Source: Microcoleus sp. FACHB-672 (lineage in GTDB: Bacteria; Cyanobacteriota; Cyanobacteriia; Cyanobacteriales; Oscillatoriaceae). From it: a DNA stretch of 64,000 nucleotides. Location: positions 92,981 to 156,980 of the forward strand of contig NZ_JACJOU010000025.1 in assembly GCF_014695725.1 (NCBI RefSeq), given 5' to 3'. Shown in pieces: positions 43,723-55,565 of this stretch (the stretch's first letter is position 1; every line of letters starts with the position of its first letter). A program made the position numbers and the translations under genes. The notes under the pieces were generated by a model, which had not been told where the DNA came from, ran no database searches, and saw only the letters and a program-made list of their open reading frames with translations.

Positions 43723-46700
43723 ATGCAGGAAGTTTTGCAAAGGTTTTTTAGTTCAAGTCCATTTATTCCACACGGACATTGCTACCTCTGGAAGCCAGAC
43801 CTAGTTTCACTTCATTTAGTTTCGGATCTATTAACAGCGCTTGCTTACTTCTTCGTTGCCGGTGCAATTGTTTACTTCACCAGAAATCGACAAGATTTAC
43901 CCACTAAAACTATCGCTTTGCTAACCGGCACATTTTTTGTGTTTAGTGGATGCGGGACAACTCACTTAATGGATGTCTTCACCCTGTGGCATCCTGTTTA
44001 CTGGGTTTCAGGAACGATCAAGTTTCTCAACGCCACATGGTCATCCTATGCCTTTGCATTTCTTTTAGTACCGCTTATCCCCTTAGCTCTTGATGCGCCC
44101 AGCCCAGCTCAGCTAGAAGCCGCTAACCGGCAATTACAAGCAGAAATGACTGAACGCCGGCGCATTGATGAACAGTTGCAAAAATCCCAAGAAGTGTTGC
44201 AGCTTGTTATGGACACTATCCCCCAATCTATATTTTGGAAAGATAAAAATTCAGTTTATTTGGGTTGTAATCGTAACTTTGCCCAAGCTGCCGGTTTCAA
44301 CACACCAGAGGACATTATTGGTAAGACAGATTACAACTTACCCTGGAAACAAGAAGAGACAGAATTTTACCGCGAGTCTGATCGCCGAGTCATGGAGACA
44401 GATACCTCTGACTATCATAGGATTGAAAGCTTCCGACAAGCGGATGGCAAAGAAATATGGCTCGACACAAATAAAATTCCCCTCCATGATTCTGAAGGCA
44501 ATGTCGTCGGCATCCTGGGCACATTTGAAGATATCACAGAGCGCAAACAAGCTGAGTCAGCGCTTTTGCAAAGCGAAAGTAAAAATCGCGTGCTGCTTAA
44601 TGCTATTCCCGATTTAATGTTTTCCATTAATAAAGAAGGTATTTTTCTAGACTACAAGCCGGCGAAAGACATTAAACTTTTAGTATCGGCTCAAGAATTT
44701 ATCGGCAAAAGTGCGTGGGAAGTGCTGCCGGCAGAGATGGCTGAGCAAACGATGCACTATATTCAGCAAACCCTGCGTACCGGCGATCCTCAAGTTTTTG
44801 AGTATCGAATGACACTGGATGGCGAATTGCACAATTACGAAGTGCGAATGGTTGTTAGTAAAGAATCAGAAGTTATTAGCATTATCCGCGACATTACCGC
44901 CGCCAAACAGGCAGAAGCCGGTTTAAAACAAGCAAAAGAAGAGTTAGAAAAAAGTTACAGCCTTTTATATGCCGTAATGGATGGAACATCAGACCCTATC
45001 TTTGTCAAGGATATTCAGGGCCGATATCTGATGCTAAACCGCGCTTTTATGCAGCTTTTTGGCAAAGATTCTGTGGAAGAGGTTATCGGTAAAGATGACA
45101 CAGAGATATTGCCGGCAGAAATAGCGCGTCAAATCAGGGAAACAGATCGGCGCATCATGAGAGCCGGTCAAACTCAAACCCTTGAAGAAGTTGTTATCGG
45201 AAGTGATAATATCGCCAGAACTTATTTATCAACAAAAACCGCATACCGCGATCCTCAAGGAAACATCATCGGTCTCATAGGAATCTCGCGAGACATTAGC
45301 GAACGCAAACAGGTAGAAGAAGCTTTAACTAAAGAACGAGAGTTTTTAAACGCATTGCTAGATAACCTGGCAGACGGTATTGTTGCTTGTGATGCCAATG
45401 GAATTTTGACCCTGTTTAATCGAGCCACAAAAGAGTTTCACGGGTTGCCCCAACAACCCATTCCTTCAGAACAATGGGCGCAACACTTTGATTTGTATCG
45501 CTCTGATGGGAAGACACCGATGCAAAAAGAAGAGATCCCCCTATTTCGAGCGTTGCAAGGAGAGGTGGTTCGGAATACAGAAATGGTAATTTCCCCAAAA
45601 AAAGGAAAAGCCCGCACCCTACTTGCGAACGGACAAGCAATCTTTGATGGCAATGGCAAAAAATTGGGTGCCGTTTTGGCAATGCAAGATGTCACCGAAC
45701 GCCAACAAGCAGAGGACGCTCTCAAAAGAGCCAATGAAGAGTTAGAAATCCGCGTCGAAGAGCGTACCGCAGCTTTAAAAAAGGCGGTTGAACGATTGCA
45801 AAATGAAATGATTGAGCGTCAGCAAATTGAAGCAGCTCTACGGCAGAGTGAAGCACGGTTTCGGGTTGCTGCTGAGGGAAGTTTTGACGCTTTCTACGTC
45901 TTTAAGAGTGTACGCGACGAGGCGGGAAATATTATTGATTTTAAATTCGTCGATCTCAACTCCCAAGGTGCGAAGTTAATTTCGCGATCTAAGGAAGAAG
46001 TGATTGGCGCTCAGCTATGTGAGTTGTTTCCCTTCAATCGCACTGAAGGTTTTTTTGATAAGTATAAGCGTGTAGTGGAAACCGGCATTGCTTTAGAAGA
46101 AGAGTTTGCCATCTCAGCGCCAGGAGTCGCTGCCTCATGGCTTCGCCATCAAGTTATTCCCCTCGGTGACGGCATCGCAATTACTTCTAGCGATATTAGT
46201 GATCGCAAGCAAGCAGAAGAGGCGCTGAAAGAGAGCGAAGCGCGGCTACAGGCGATTTTGGATAACTCTCCATTGTGTATGTATGTCAAGGATTTAGAGG
46301 GTAGATATCTTTTGGTTAACCGGCAGCATGAAACTTTGTTTCACTTTGATCGCGAGCAGATTAAAGGCAAAAATGATTACGAAATCTTCCCCGCTGAATT
46401 GGCGGAAGCATTTCGGGCGAATGATCGGCAGGTTCTTGCAGCTGGAGCTGCTTTGCAGTCGGAAGAAGAGGCGCTTCATGACGATGGTTTGCATACATAC
46501 ATTTCGATTAAGTTTCCGCTTTGCGACACTGCCGGTGTCCTTTATGCAATCTGTGGCATCTCGGCTGATATCACTGATCGTAAGCAGGCTGAGGCCGCAA
46601 TACGCCAGAGTGAGGAGCGCTATCGCTCTTTGATCCTCGCAACTTCGCAGATTGTCTGGACAACAGATGCAGAAGGACAAGTGATTGATATCCCTAATTG

Positions 46701-48885
46701 GAGAGCTTACACAGGTCAAACTGTAGAAGAAGTCAAAGGCTTCGGTTGGGTGGATGCACTTCACCCGGAAGATCGGGAAAGATCGGCACTGGTTTGGCAA
46801 AATGCAGTTCGCAACAACAGTCTTTATGAAGTCGAGTACCGCATCCGAGCGATGGATGGCAGCTATCGCTACTTTTGTGCCAGAGGTGTTCCCGTCTTAG
46901 CAGAAGACGGTAGCATCCGCGAATGGGTTGGCACCTGTTCTGACATTCACGAGGGCAAACAAGCGGAAGCAGCCTTACGAGAGACAGCTGCAGAGTTGGC
47001 GCGTTCTGAGACAGAACTGAGACAAAAAACCGGCATCTTGCAACTGGTACTTGATAGCATGGGCGAAGGTGTGATAGTTGCCGATAACACTGGGCAGTTG
47101 TTGCTGATCAACCCGGCTGCCGAAGAAATATTCGGTTTAGGGGACAAAAATGCTGCTCCCGATCAATGGTCGGATCAGCACGGGCTATTTTTACCGGATA
47201 TGCGGACTCCCTACCCTCCTGCAGATTTACCCCTGGTAAGGGCGAGCCAAGGGGTCGCTGTTGACGATGCGGAAATGTTTGTGCGCCATTCAAGTCAGCC
47301 GCAGGGCGTTTGGGTGAAAATCAACGGCAGAGCGCTCAAGGATGAAACCGGCTCGCTTATGGGCGGTGTGATTGTTTGTCGTAATGTTACGGCGGACAAG
47401 CAAGTACAAGAACGCCTGCTAGAGCAAGCACAGCGGCAAAACTTGCTAAACCGGCTGGCTAATCAAATCCGTAATTCCTTGGATTTAGATACGATTTTGG
47501 AAACTGCGGTACAAGAAATTCGCAACTTGTTACAGCTTGATCGCTGTAGTTTCACTTGGTGCCGGCTTGCTGCCGGTGATGCCGGTGTTGCTGAGAAAAT
47601 GTGGGAGATTGCTAAAGAAGCAAATTTACCCCACTTGCCCAGTTTTCTGGGGACATACCCGATCAACCCAGGAGATCCGATTATCGAGCGGGTAATGAAC
47701 CTCCAAGCCATTCGGATTGATGATACTCTAAATTCCCTCGATCCTTTAGAGCGTGACTATTACCAGGGTTGGGGGGCAAGATCGCTGATTATCCTGCCGA
47801 TTCAAACGCTTAGCGGTGATATTGGCGTGTTTAGCTGTGTTCAGGAAAGCGAGGTGCGCTCTTGGCGGGAGTGGGAAGTGGAACTGCTGCAGGCTGTCAC
47901 TGCCCAATTGGAGATCGCGATCGATCAAGCCGAGCTTTATGCTCAAAGCTGTGCCAGAGCTGAACAGTTAGAGCAAGCGTTTAAGGAGCTGAAATCAACT
48001 CAAACTCAACTGATTCAGAGTGAAAAAATGTCGAGTTTGGGGCAGATGGTTGCCGGTGTGGCACATGAAATTAATAACCCGGTTAACTTTATTCACGGCA
48101 ACATTACTCACGCAAATCAGTATGCTGAAGAACTGCTGCATCTGATTGAGCTTTACCAGCAATACTATCCAGAGCCGGTGCCGGCAATCCAAGCCGAAAT
48201 TGAAGCGGTTGAACTCGATTTTTTAATTGAAGACTTTCCTAAATTGCTTTCTTCAATGAAGGTAGGAACTGAGCGCATCCGCAATATTGTACTGAGCTTG
48301 AGAAACTTCTCCCGTCTGGATGAAGCAGACATGAAAAAGGTAGATATTCATGAAGGTGTTGATAACACGCTGATGATCTTGCAAAATCGCCTGAAAGCTA
48401 AGCCGGATCGTCCGGGTATCAAAGTTATTAAAGAGTACGCCAATTTACCACTGGTGGAATGTTATGCCGGCCAGTTGAATCAAGTATTTATGAATATCCT
48501 CACGAATGCGATTGATGCGATTGACGAGTTAAATAAACAGCGATCAATTGAAGAAATCGAAAACAATCCCAGTACCATCCGAATTTGCACAGAGGTGGTT
48601 AAGAATTTATCCCTCAATGCTGACTCTGAAAACTTAGCCGTGAAGGACAAACAATTTGTTGCAATCCGCATTGCTGACAGTGGAATTGGCCTAACACAGG
48701 AAGTACAAGCTCGATTATTCGATCCATTTTTTACCACGAAACCTGTGGGTTCCGGTACAGGTTTGGGAATGTCGATCAGCTACCAAATTATTGAGAAGCA
48801 TGGCGGTCAATTGAAGTGTGTTTCACAAGTCGGTCAGGGAGCGGAGTTTTTGATAGAAATTCCAATTAAGCCAGAAAATAAATAG
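43723..48885 (+). CDS. Ethylene-receptor-like (ETR1-type N-terminus) multi-PAS histidine kinase
   Basis: This 1720-residue kinase starts with three membrane helices matching the ethylene-binding domain of plant ETR1. [12 protein letters not shown] carries the conserved Asp, and CGTTHLMD has Cys77 and His81, spaced as the Cu(I) ligands Cys65/His69 of ETR1. Eight PAS domains follow (starting near residues 160, 290, 415, 545, 715, 845, 970 and 1110). Then come a GAF domain (about 1246-1409), a coiled coil, a HisKA-type dimerisation helix with His1448 ([11 protein letters not shown]), the N-box [15 protein letters not shown] (about 1586), and ATP-binding DSGIGL and GSGTGLGM. There is no receiver domain and no adjacent response regulator, so the partner is unknown. 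Confidence 0.92.
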   Translation: MQEVLQRFFSSSPFIPHGHCYLWKPDLVSLHLVSDLLTALAYFFVAGAIVYFTRNRQDLPTKTIALLTGTFFVFSGCGTTHLMDVFTLWHPVYWVSGTIKFLNATWSSYAFAFLLVPLIPLALDAPSPAQLEAANRQLQAEMTERRRIDEQLQKSQEVLQLVMDTIPQSIFWKDKNSVYLGCNRNFAQAAGFNTPEDIIGKTDYNLPWKQEETEFYRESDRRVMETDTSDYHRIESFRQADGKEIWLDTNKIPLHDSEGNVVGILGTFEDITERKQAESALLQSESKNRVLLNAIPDLMFSINKEGIFLDYKPAKDIKLLVSAQEFIGKSAWEVLPAEMAEQTMHYIQQTLRTGDPQVFEYRMTLDGELHNYEVRMVVSKESEVISIIRDITAAKQAEAGLKQAKEELEKSYSLLYAVMDGTSDPIFVKDIQGRYLMLNRAFMQLFGKDSVEEVIGKDDTEILPAEIARQIRETDRRIMRAGQTQTLEEVVIGSDNIARTYLSTKTAYRDPQGNIIGLIGISRDISERKQVEEALTKEREFLNALLDNLADGIVACDANGILTLFNRATKEFHGLPQQPIPSEQWAQHFDLYRSDGKTPMQKEEIPLFRALQGEVVRNTEMVISPKKGKARTLLANGQAIFDGNGKKLGAVLAMQDVTERQQAEDALKRANEELEIRVEERTAALKKAVERLQNEMIERQQIEAALRQSEARFRVAAEGSFDAFYVFKSVRDEAGNIIDFKFVDLNSQGAKLISRSKEEVIGAQLCELFPFNRTEGFFDKYKRVVETGIALEEEFAISAPGVAASWLRHQVIPLGDGIAITSSDISDRKQAEEALKESEARLQAILDNSPLCMYVKDLEGRYLLVNRQHETLFHFDREQIKGKNDYEIFPAELAEAFRANDRQVLAAGAALQSEEEALHDDGLHTYISIKFPLCDTAGVLYAICGISADITDRKQAEAAIRQSEERYRSLILATSQIVWTTDAEGQVIDIPNWRAYTGQTVEEVKGFGWVDALHPEDRERSALVWQNAVRNNSLYEVEYRIRAMDGSYRYFCARGVPVLAEDGSIREWVGTCSDIHEGKQAEAALRETAAELARSETELRQKTGILQLVLDSMGEGVIVADNTGQLLLINPAAEEIFGLGDKNAAPDQWSDQHGLFLPDMRTPYPPADLPLVRASQGVAVDDAEMFVRHSSQPQGVWVKINGRALKDETGSLMGGVIVCRNVTADKQVQERLLEQAQRQNLLNRLANQIRNSLDLDTILETAVQEIRNLLQLDRCSFTWCRLAAGDAGVAEKMWEIAKEANLPHLPSFLGTYPINPGDPIIERVMNLQAIRIDDTLNSLDPLERDYYQGWGARSLIILPIQTLSGDIGVFSCVQESEVRSWREWEVELLQAVTAQLEIAIDQAELYAQSCARAEQLEQAFKELKSTQTQLIQSEKMSSLGQMVAGVAHEINNPVNFIHGNITHANQYAEELLHLIELYQQYYPEPVPAIQAEIEAVELDFLIEDFPKLLSSMKVGTERIRNIVLSLRNFSRLDEADMKKVDIHEGVDNTLMILQNRLKAKPDRPGIKVIKEYANLPLVECYAGQLNQVFMNILTNAIDAIDELNKQRSIEEIENNPSTIRICTEVVKNLSLNADSENLAVKDKQFVAIRIADSGIGLTQEVQARLFDPFFTTKPVGSGTGLGMSISYQIIEKHGGQLKCVSQVGQGAEFLIEIPIKPENK

Positions 48886-49131
48886 CTGCTTTTCCAACCG
48901 ACATTGAAGTTTCCATTCTTTTATCGGTAACAAAATTCCTGTTGATATAAATCGTTCTCTAATCGGCTGCTTTTAATTGCCTCATTGCCAGTTCCAAATT
49001 ATCTATCATTTGCCGGCGCGGAAACTTCCTAGTCAAATTTCCCTTACACTCCTCCCATTCGCAAGTCCAGTTCCTGAAAACTCACTTAAAATGATGGAAT
49101 CAGCGGGTTTTACTTGACATCAGGCACCATC

Positions 49132-49674
49132 ATGGCTTATCAATGCAACTTAGACGCCGGCCAACAGATTATCATCGACAATCAGGGAGAGCAGACGGCG
49201 ATCTCTCTGACGAGCAGTGGATCTGGACAGCAGCAAAGTCAGCGCACTAGCTTTACCACCGGCACTTGGACTTCACCCCCTGTTTTGTTCCGCACCTCCG
49301 CCGGCTTTGTCTTGCAATTAACGACTGCACAAGGTGATCGATTTGTCAAGATACAAGGCAGCAGTATGGGCTTGATGAGTGCGGCACCGGCTTTAACGGA
49401 AGCGGAAGCGTTGCCAATGCAGCCGGCAGAAGCTTCTACACAGCAGCCGGTGGAATCGATGAAGCCGATGGAACCGATGAAGCCAATGGAACCCATGAAG
49501 ATGGGAAACATGGAGATGGCGATGAAACCGATGGAGATGCGGATGGGTGATATGCAAATGAGTATGGGAAAATCGGCAGCAGGGGATACCGGCAAGCGCT
49601 TTTGTTCGCAATGTGGCACCGGCGTCAGTTCGAGTGATCGCTTCTGCGCTAACTGCGGACACGGCTTGGTTTAA
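49132..49674 (+). CDS. Met-rich zinc-ribbon protein of unknown function
   Basis: The ATG at 49132 gives 180 residues. A beta-rich N-terminal domain (about 1-90) is followed by a Met/Pro/Glu linker with repeated M-x-P-M-E units (about 108-150). A C-terminal zinc ribbon ends the protein, with CSQCGTG and CANCGHG (two CxxC pairs). The GTG/ACG codons upstream of this ATG give a longer but less likely start. I do not recognise the N-terminal domain; a TerD or AIM24-like beta fold is possible. Methionine clusters of this kind can bind Cu(I), but no copper genes are adjacent. Confidence 0.75.
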   Translation: MAYQCNLDAGQQIIIDNQGEQTAISLTSSGSGQQQSQRTSFTTGTWTSPPVLFRTSAGFVLQLTTAQGDRFVKIQGSSMGLMSAAPALTEAEALPMQPAEASTQQPVESMKPMEPMKPMEPMKMGNMEMAMKPMEMRMGDMQMSMGKSAAGDTGKRFCSQCGTGVSSSDRFCANCGHGLV

Positions 49675-49772
49675 TTTTAGATAGGCAGATTCTCAGGAAT
49701 CAGTTGATAACTGAGGTAATAATTTTGGCTACATTTAAACTCTAAAATCTGAAATCTAACGTTTTTTGTTTT

Positions 49773-50642
49773 ATGTCTATTAAGGTTGCTTTAAATCATT
49801 TAACTACCTATCGATTTGAGCGACCTGTGTTTTTGGGTCCGCATATCGTGCGGCTGCGACCGGCTCCTCGCTGTTATATGCCGGTGAAAAATTATTCTTT
49901 TAAAGTTCATACCCCAGAACACAGCCTTTATTGGCAGCAAGATCCTTACGGAAACTTTTTAGCGCGGCTAATATTTCCCCAAGCTACCACTGAAATTAAA
50001 CTAGAAGTTGATCTAATTGCAGAAATTCAGTCTATCAACCCATTTAATTTTTTGGTAGAACCGGATGCGGAAACTTATCCCTTTACTTATGACCGGCAAC
50101 TGGCAAAGGAACTGATTCCATTTTTAGAAATTGCAGAATCCGGGCCACTATTGCAAGAATGGATCGCAACTATTAGCCGGCAAGAAACAGCGATAACCGA
50201 TTTTATCGTCTCACTCAATCAGCATTTACAACAAGAAATTACCTATTCTCTGCGGTTAGAACCCGGTATCCAATCATGTGAAGAAACCCTGAGCAAAAAA
50301 ATGGGTTCCTGCCGAGACACCGGCTGGTTGTTAGTACAAGTTTTGCGTCATTGTGGGCTTGCGGCGCGGTTTGTATCGGGCTATCTCATTCAGTTAGTGC
50401 CAGAGGGAAATCCTCCAGATGGGCCAAAAGTCGATAGTGCCGCTTTGCACGCTTGGGCGGAAGTTTACTTGCCGGGTGCCGGTTGGGTGGGTTTAGATCC
50501 CACTTCCGGGTTATTAGCGGCAGAGGGTCATATTCCCCTCGCTTGTACCGCTGATCCTGAAAGGGCGGCACCTGTAACCGGCTCAACAGAAGCTTGCGAG
50601 ACTCATCTAGATTATTCCTTAACTGTTTCTCGGCTTAATTAA
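49773..50642 (+). CDS. Transglutaminase-like protein with Bact_transglu_N domain
   Basis: This 289-residue protein has an N-terminal beta domain (NHLTTYRFERPVFLGPHIVRLRP) and a C-terminal transglutaminase-like core. The Cys-His-Asp triad can be placed: Cys in KMGSCRDTGWLLVQ (about residue 177), His in AALHAWAEVYL (about 228), and Asp in GWVGLDPTSG (about 243). Such proteins may be proteases or cross-linkers, and the substrate is unknown. It lacks a signal peptide. Confidence 0.9.
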   Translation: MSIKVALNHLTTYRFERPVFLGPHIVRLRPAPRCYMPVKNYSFKVHTPEHSLYWQQDPYGNFLARLIFPQATTEIKLEVDLIAEIQSINPFNFLVEPDAETYPFTYDRQLAKELIPFLEIAESGPLLQEWIATISRQETAITDFIVSLNQHLQQEITYSLRLEPGIQSCEETLSKKMGSCRDTGWLLVQVLRHCGLAARFVSGYLIQLVPEGNPPDGPKVDSAALHAWAEVYLPGAGWVGLDPTSGLLAAEGHIPLACTADPERAAPVTGSTEACETHLDYSLTVSRLN

Positions 50643-50820
50643 GGGGATGCCGGTGAGGCAAGTTTATTGCTACTGCTATAATTAGGGACTCTCTGACGAA
50701 TGCGCGATAACATATTTTAATGTACTGGCAACAACTGACGTCTGGCACCAAAACCGGACGATATTTGCAGTTGCCCTGCAGGCAGAATGTTAGAGAAACG
50801 AGACGAGTTGGGAAAAATTT

Positions 50821-52101
50821 GTGCTTGATATAAAGCAAATTCGGGAAAATCCACAAGCTGTTCAGGATCGCCTCAACCGGCGCGGCGGAAATTACGATTT
50901 ACAGCCGATTTTGCAGCTAGACGCACAGCAGCGGGAACTGGAAACAAAACTATCGCAGCTGAATGCCCGTAGCAATGAAATTGGGAAATTGGTTGGGCAA
51001 AAAATGAAAGCCGGTGCCAAACCCAACGATCCTGAAATTGTCGCCTTAAAAGAAGAAGGCAACGAACTTAAAACCCAGGTGGGAGAATTTGAACCGCAGG
51101 CAAAACAGTTAATCGCAGAAATAAGCGCTCAACTGCTATCTTTTCCCAACTTACCTAGCGACTCAACACCGATAGGCAAGAGTGAGGAAGAAAATGTAGA
51201 AGTGCGCCGTTGGGGTGATGAATATATCCCTCAAAACACAAATATTTTGCCTCATTGGGAAATTGGGGAAAAGTTAGGAATTCTCAACTTTGAGCGTTCG
51301 GTAAAAGTCGCGCAAAGCCGGTTTGTGACGCTGATTGGTGCCGGCGCTGCTTTGGAACGGGCGCTAATTAGTTTTATGCTAGATAGGCAAATTCAAGCCG
51401 GCTATGTTGAAGTAATGCCGCCGGTTTTGGTTAATTCAGACGCGCTTACCGGCACCGGACAATTGCCGAAATTTGCGGATGAAAGTTTTAAATGCGCTAA
51501 CGATGATTTATGGTTAGTACCGACTGCTGAAGTGCCAATAACGAACCTCTATCGAGATGAAGTTCTCACAGCAGAATCGTTACCCATTTATCACTGTGCC
51601 TATACACCGTGTTTTCGTCGGGAAGCCGGCAGCTATGGCAAGGATACACGGGGATTGATCAGATTGCATCAATTTAATAAAGTTGAACTGGTGAAATTTG
51701 TTCATCCTGATACTTCAGAAGAAGAACATCAAAATCTTGTGCGCGATGCGGAAGCAATTTTGCAAGCCTTAAAGTTACCTTATCGCATTTTAGAGTTATG
51801 CAGTGGCGATATCGGTTTCTCGGCAGCAAGATGCTATGACTTAGAAGTGTGGTTGCCTTCTGCCGGCAAATACCGTGAAATCTCAAGTTGTTCTAATTGC
51901 TGGGACTTCCAAGCCAGACGTGCCGGTATTCGTTTTAAGGAAGCCGGTAAGAAAGGCACTCAATTTGTCCACACGCTTAACGGTTCCGGTTTAGCAATTG
52001 GGCGTACAATGTCTGCAATTCTGGAAAACTATCAGCAATCAGACGGCACAATTCGCATCCCCGAAGTCTTGCAACCTTACCTACATCGTGAAGTGCTGTA
52101 A
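50821..52101 (+). CDS. serS: Seryl-tRNA synthetase
   Basis: This 426-residue class II synthetase charges tRNA-Ser. The N-terminal coiled-coil arm (about 30-105) contacts the tRNA. Motif 2 is [18 protein letters not shown] (about residue 262) and motif 3 is [16 protein letters not shown] (about 385). The start is a GTG at 50821, giving [10 protein letters not shown], the usual N-terminus. A terminator hairpin with a T-run follows 47 bp after the stop. Confidence 0.97.
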   Translation: MLDIKQIRENPQAVQDRLNRRGGNYDLQPILQLDAQQRELETKLSQLNARSNEIGKLVGQKMKAGAKPNDPEIVALKEEGNELKTQVGEFEPQAKQLIAEISAQLLSFPNLPSDSTPIGKSEEENVEVRRWGDEYIPQNTNILPHWEIGEKLGILNFERSVKVAQSRFVTLIGAGAALERALISFMLDRQIQAGYVEVMPPVLVNSDALTGTGQLPKFADESFKCANDDLWLVPTAEVPITNLYRDEVLTAESLPIYHCAYTPCFRREAGSYGKDTRGLIRLHQFNKVELVKFVHPDTSEEEHQNLVRDAEAILQALKLPYRILELCSGDIGFSAARCYDLEVWLPSAGKYREISSCSNCWDFQARRAGIRFKEAGKKGTQFVHTLNGSGLAIGRTMSAILENYQQSDGTIRIPEVLQPYLHREVL

Positions 52102-52147
52102 GATTCCTTTAATATTATTTCATTACCAAGTTCAGCTTGGAAAGTTT

Positions 52148-52169
52148 AGGAGGTTTTGCCTCCTTTTTT
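52148..52169 (+). terminator. Rho-independent terminator of serS
   Basis: AGGAGG-TTTTG-CCTCCT followed by TTTTT forms a 6-bp stem with a short loop, 47 bp after the serS stop. Confidence 0.85.
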
Positions 52170-52326
52170 ATGCAAAAATTATTTTTAAATACCAATTTAA
52201 CCCAAATATGTTGAGTTTGAAACTTTAGAGGCAAAGTATCAGCTTACAAAATCTCGATTCTCACCCAAATATTAATCCGCTGAGGCTTCACCCTCCCCTT
52301 TTCACCCAAATAATGTTGTAGGGGAA

Positions 52327-53379
52327 TCACTTCCCTCTCAGGAATAGAGAAGTCTCCACCGGCAGGTGATCAGAACCGACAGCGTGTAAAACTTCGGTAT
52401 CCTGAGAAATCCAATCTTTGGAATACCAAATATAATCAATTCTAAATAAGGGTAAATTTAATTTCCACTGAAACTTTTTCACAAGAACACGGATATCCCA
52501 ACCATGTGGCCATGTAAAGCCAAACCCCAATCCTGAAGCTAAAAATGAATCCTTAAGAATTTTTTTGATTGAATGATAGTCCTGAGATTGATCCGTCATA
52601 TTAAAATCGCCGGCAACAATCATCGGCAAACTTTCTTTCTGGAGTCGTTGCACTAAATCTTTGGTTTCTGCAGTTCGAGCGTAATGCACATAAGCCGGCA
52701 TATAGAATAATGAGAAAGTTTTCCGAATTTGAATCCAAGGCGAGGTGAGTTGAATATTGTAAATGACGATATCTTGCTGATTGACTCGAATAATTGCTCG
52801 TTGTTGAAATTGTTTATGTCCAGCTAGGTGAAGACGTTCAGCGAATTGTATCGGATATTTACTGAACAAGCTAATACTTGGAGCACTGGCATGATAGGGA
52901 TAAGCAAGTTTTAAGGTAGGAAACGTTTTCTGTTCATGCTTTTCGGTTGTTTCTTGCAAAAATAATAAATCAGGTTTTTGTTGTTCAATTAAAGTAATGA
53001 TGTCTTGGGAGCTTGTTCTATTCCAATAGTTGTTAAAAGTTAAAACTTTAATAGGTGTTTGGAAGGCGGCAACATTAACTGATTCTGGAGAAGCATAATT
53101 GACATACAACCAACTAAGCAGCCAAATGCAAGCAATAGAAGAAAAAATAAAAAATCTGCGTTTTTTTACAAGCAAAGCCCAAATTGGCAAAAGAAAAGTC
53201 GGCAAAAGAATCAAAGGAATCATAATGCCAATCAAGGCAATGACTGAAGAACCATCCCATAATAGAAATCTGAAAATAAAATAGGAAATAATAAAGAGTG
53301 AATAAGCATAAACAAGCAATTGAATCAGTCTTTTAAATAATTGACAAGGTTTAAAGTTAAAGCTAGGGATTTTTTTCAT
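52327..53379 (-). CDS. Membrane-anchored endonuclease/exonuclease/phosphatase-family protein
   Basis: From the ATG at 53379 the protein has 350 residues. Two to three membrane helices (about 15-110) precede an EEP domain with LTFNNYWNR, the catalytic Glu in FLQETTEK, VAGDFNM, and the final SDHLPVE with the catalytic His. The family covers Mg-dependent phosphodiesterases and lipid phosphatases. The membrane anchor argues for an extracytoplasmic phosphodiesterase or nuclease. A longer in-frame start (53514) adds 45 residues that look unlike the family and is rejected. Confidence 0.85.
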   Translation of the reverse strand: MKKIPSFNFKPCQLFKRLIQLLVYAYSLFIISYFIFRFLLWDGSSVIALIGIMIPLILLPTFLLPIWALLVKKRRFFIFSSIACIWLLSWLYVNYASPESVNVAAFQTPIKVLTFNNYWNRTSSQDIITLIEQQKPDLLFLQETTEKHEQKTFPTLKLAYPYHASAPSISLFSKYPIQFAERLHLAGHKQFQQRAIIRVNQQDIVIYNIQLTSPWIQIRKTFSLFYMPAYVHYARTAETKDLVQRLQKESLPMIVAGDFNMTDQSQDYHSIKKILKDSFLASGLGFGFTWPHGWDIRVLVKKFQWKLNLPLFRIDYIWYSKDWISQDTEVLHAVGSDHLPVETSLFLRGK

Positions 53380-53607
53380 AAAAACTGTGTGGAGACTAGA
53401 TAAGAGCCGGCAAGACGGACAAAACCCCCACAATGCTAGCAAAGACGCTGGCGATGACAAGTCAAAGGAATGCACCCCAACGCACCCAGGCAGAGCAATT
53501 TGAGGGGTATTCAAATCGGCATATCCTAGAGCTTGGTGCGGCGCTGAAGCTTCCCCACAACGTAGAATAGAAAAAAGTCAAGCCCGGAATTTCACTTTTA
53601 TTACTTC

Positions 53608-54702
53608 ATGCCAGTCTTCGCAGTAATCGCAGTTCTAGCCCTCCTGATAGTGGTACACGAACTAGGCCACTTTATGGCAGCTCGGCTTCAAAACATTCAC
53701 GTCAACCGCTTTTCTATCGGCTTTGGCCCGATTTTGTGGAAATACCAAGGGCCAGAAACCGAGTATGCGCTTCGGGCTTTCCCCTTGGGAGGCTTTGTGG
53801 GTTTCCCCGATGATGACCCAGAAAGCAGCAACATCCCTGAAAATGACCCCAATCTGTTACGCAACCGGCCTGTTTTAGATCGAGCGATTGTGATTAGTGC
53901 GGGGGTCATTGCCAATTTGATCTTTGCCTATCTGGTGTTGCTCGTTCAGTTCGGCGGTTTTGGGGTGCCGGATGGCATTAACTATCAACCAGGGGTTTTA
54001 GTGCCCCAAGTTGTTTCTCAGGAATCTGCCGCAGCCGTTGCCGGCATTAAATCAGGCGATATCATTCTCGCAATAGACGGCAAGGAATTGGGAGCCTCCG
54101 AGCAGGCAATCCCAGCCTTAAAAGAGGCGATAGAATCGCATCCGAATCAACCCCTCAAATTAAAAATCCAGCGCGACACCGAAACGTTCTCTGTGAGGGT
54201 AACACCAGCCCCTAGCGCAGATGGAACAGGTCGCATTGGCGTCCAGTTGGCTCCCAGTGGCACTGCAAAGTACCGGCCTGCTAAAAGCATTGCCGAGGTG
54301 TTTAGCCTAGCCGCAAATCGGTTTGAAGCGATTTTCGTGGGAACCGTTCAAGGGTTTTACCAGTTAATTACCAACTTTGGAGACACCGTTGGTCAAATCG
54401 CAGGGCCGGTGAAAATTGTCGAGCAAGGCGCTAAAGTTGCCCAATCAGACTCAGCTAACTTGTTTTTGTTTGCGGCAATTATCAGCATTAACCTGGCAGT
54501 CATTAATAGTTTGCCCTTGCCGGCACTCGATGGCGGACAATTAGCGTTTCTACTCCTTGAAGCGTTTCGCGGTAAACCACTGCCTACCCACATTCAAGAT
54601 GGAGTTATGCAGACAGGATTAATGCTGCTCTTAGGTTTAGGAATTTTTCTGATTATCCGCGATACCACTCAATTAGAGGTGATTCAGAGGCTATTCCAAT
54701 AA
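53608..54702 (+). CDS. rseP: Site-2 intramembrane metalloprotease (RseP/M50)
   Basis: This 364-residue membrane protease has HELGHF in its first helix (zinc site), GFGPILWKY, a PDZ domain in the middle (about 125-205), and the NSLPLPALDGG motif in a later helix with the third zinc ligand Asp. Bacterial homologues cut membrane-bound anti-sigma factors or clear signal peptides. No partner site-1 protease or sigma factor is nearby. Nine bases separate its stop from a TTG start option of nth, so the pair is probably co-transcribed. Confidence 0.93.
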   Translation: MPVFAVIAVLALLIVVHELGHFMAARLQNIHVNRFSIGFGPILWKYQGPETEYALRAFPLGGFVGFPDDDPESSNIPENDPNLLRNRPVLDRAIVISAGVIANLIFAYLVLLVQFGGFGVPDGINYQPGVLVPQVVSQESAAAVAGIKSGDIILAIDGKELGASEQAIPALKEAIESHPNQPLKLKIQRDTETFSVRVTPAPSADGTGRIGVQLAPSGTAKYRPAKSIAEVFSLAANRFEAIFVGTVQGFYQLITNFGDTVGQIAGPVKIVEQGAKVAQSDSANLFLFAAIISINLAVINSLPLPALDGGQLAFLLLEAFRGKPLPTHIQDGVMQTGLMLLLGLGIFLIIRDTTQLEVIQRLFQ

Positions 54703-54734
54703 ACAATCAGTTGGTAATATCCACTTCCCCATCC

Positions 54735-55451
54735 ATGAGCATCACACGTAAATGGTCAGCCACTCAGCAACGGGCGCTCGAAATTTTGATTCGCTTAAAG
54801 CGTCTTTATCCAGATGCTAAATGCACACTTAATTATGAGACGCCGGTGCAGTTGTTGGTGGCAACGATCCTCTCCGCACAATGCACAGATGAGCGGGTGA
54901 ATAAGGTGACACCGGCACTATTTAGCCGGTTTCCTGATGCACCCGCCCTTGCCGGCGCGGATTTAGAAGAACTCGAAACTTTAGTACGTTCCACCGGCTT
55001 CTATCGCAACAAGGCCAAAAATATCAAGGGCGCTTGTCGCATGATCGGAGACAAATTTCAAGGTCAAGTGCCGAAGCGGATGGAACTGCTGCTGGAGTTG
55101 CCGGGAGTTGCCAGAAAAACCGCCAATGTCGTTTTAGCCCATGCCTACGGCATCAATCAAGGCGTTACGGTGGATACCCACGTCAGCCGCCTCAGCCGCC
55201 GGTTAGGCTTGACTGAACACACCGATGCCGTGCGCGTTGAGCGAGATTTAATTCGTCTATTGCCCCAGGAAGATTGGGAAAATTGGTCAATTCGGCTAAT
55301 TTATCACGGACGCGCCATTTGTAATGCCCGCAAACCATTGTGCGAAGCCTGCGCCCTTGCGGATCTGTGCCCTTGTGCCAATCTCCCCCAACCTTTGATG
55401 CCGGCAGATGTGGATGCCGGTGTTGTTGATGCCGGTGTTGGGAGTGCCTGA
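54735..55451 (+). CDS. nth: Endonuclease III
   Basis: This DNA glycosylase/AP lyase removes oxidised pyrimidines in base-excision repair. The helix-hairpin-helix is ELPGVARKTANVVLAHA with the catalytic Lys, and VDTHVSRLSRRLGL has the catalytic Asp. The 4Fe-4S ligands are CNARKPLCEACALADLC (Cys-X6-Cys-X2-Cys-X5-Cys). I use the ATG at 54735; the TTG at 54711 is less likely. The C-terminus has an odd tail with DAGVVDAGVG repeats beyond the usual end. It follows rseP closely on the same strand. Confidence 0.96.
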   Translation: MSITRKWSATQQRALEILIRLKRLYPDAKCTLNYETPVQLLVATILSAQCTDERVNKVTPALFSRFPDAPALAGADLEELETLVRSTGFYRNKAKNIKGACRMIGDKFQGQVPKRMELLLELPGVARKTANVVLAHAYGINQGVTVDTHVSRLSRRLGLTEHTDAVRVERDLIRLLPQEDWENWSIRLIYHGRAICNARKPLCEACALADLCPCANLPQPLMPADVDAGVVDAGVGSA

Positions 55452-55565
55452 AGCGTTTGACTTAATATACAAATCTGTTAAGTACATCGATAGCTCTTGG
55501 CCGGCTCTAGCTTGATCAGATACAATGGGAAATAGTGTCTTTATTTGGGGATAAGAGAATCGTTC

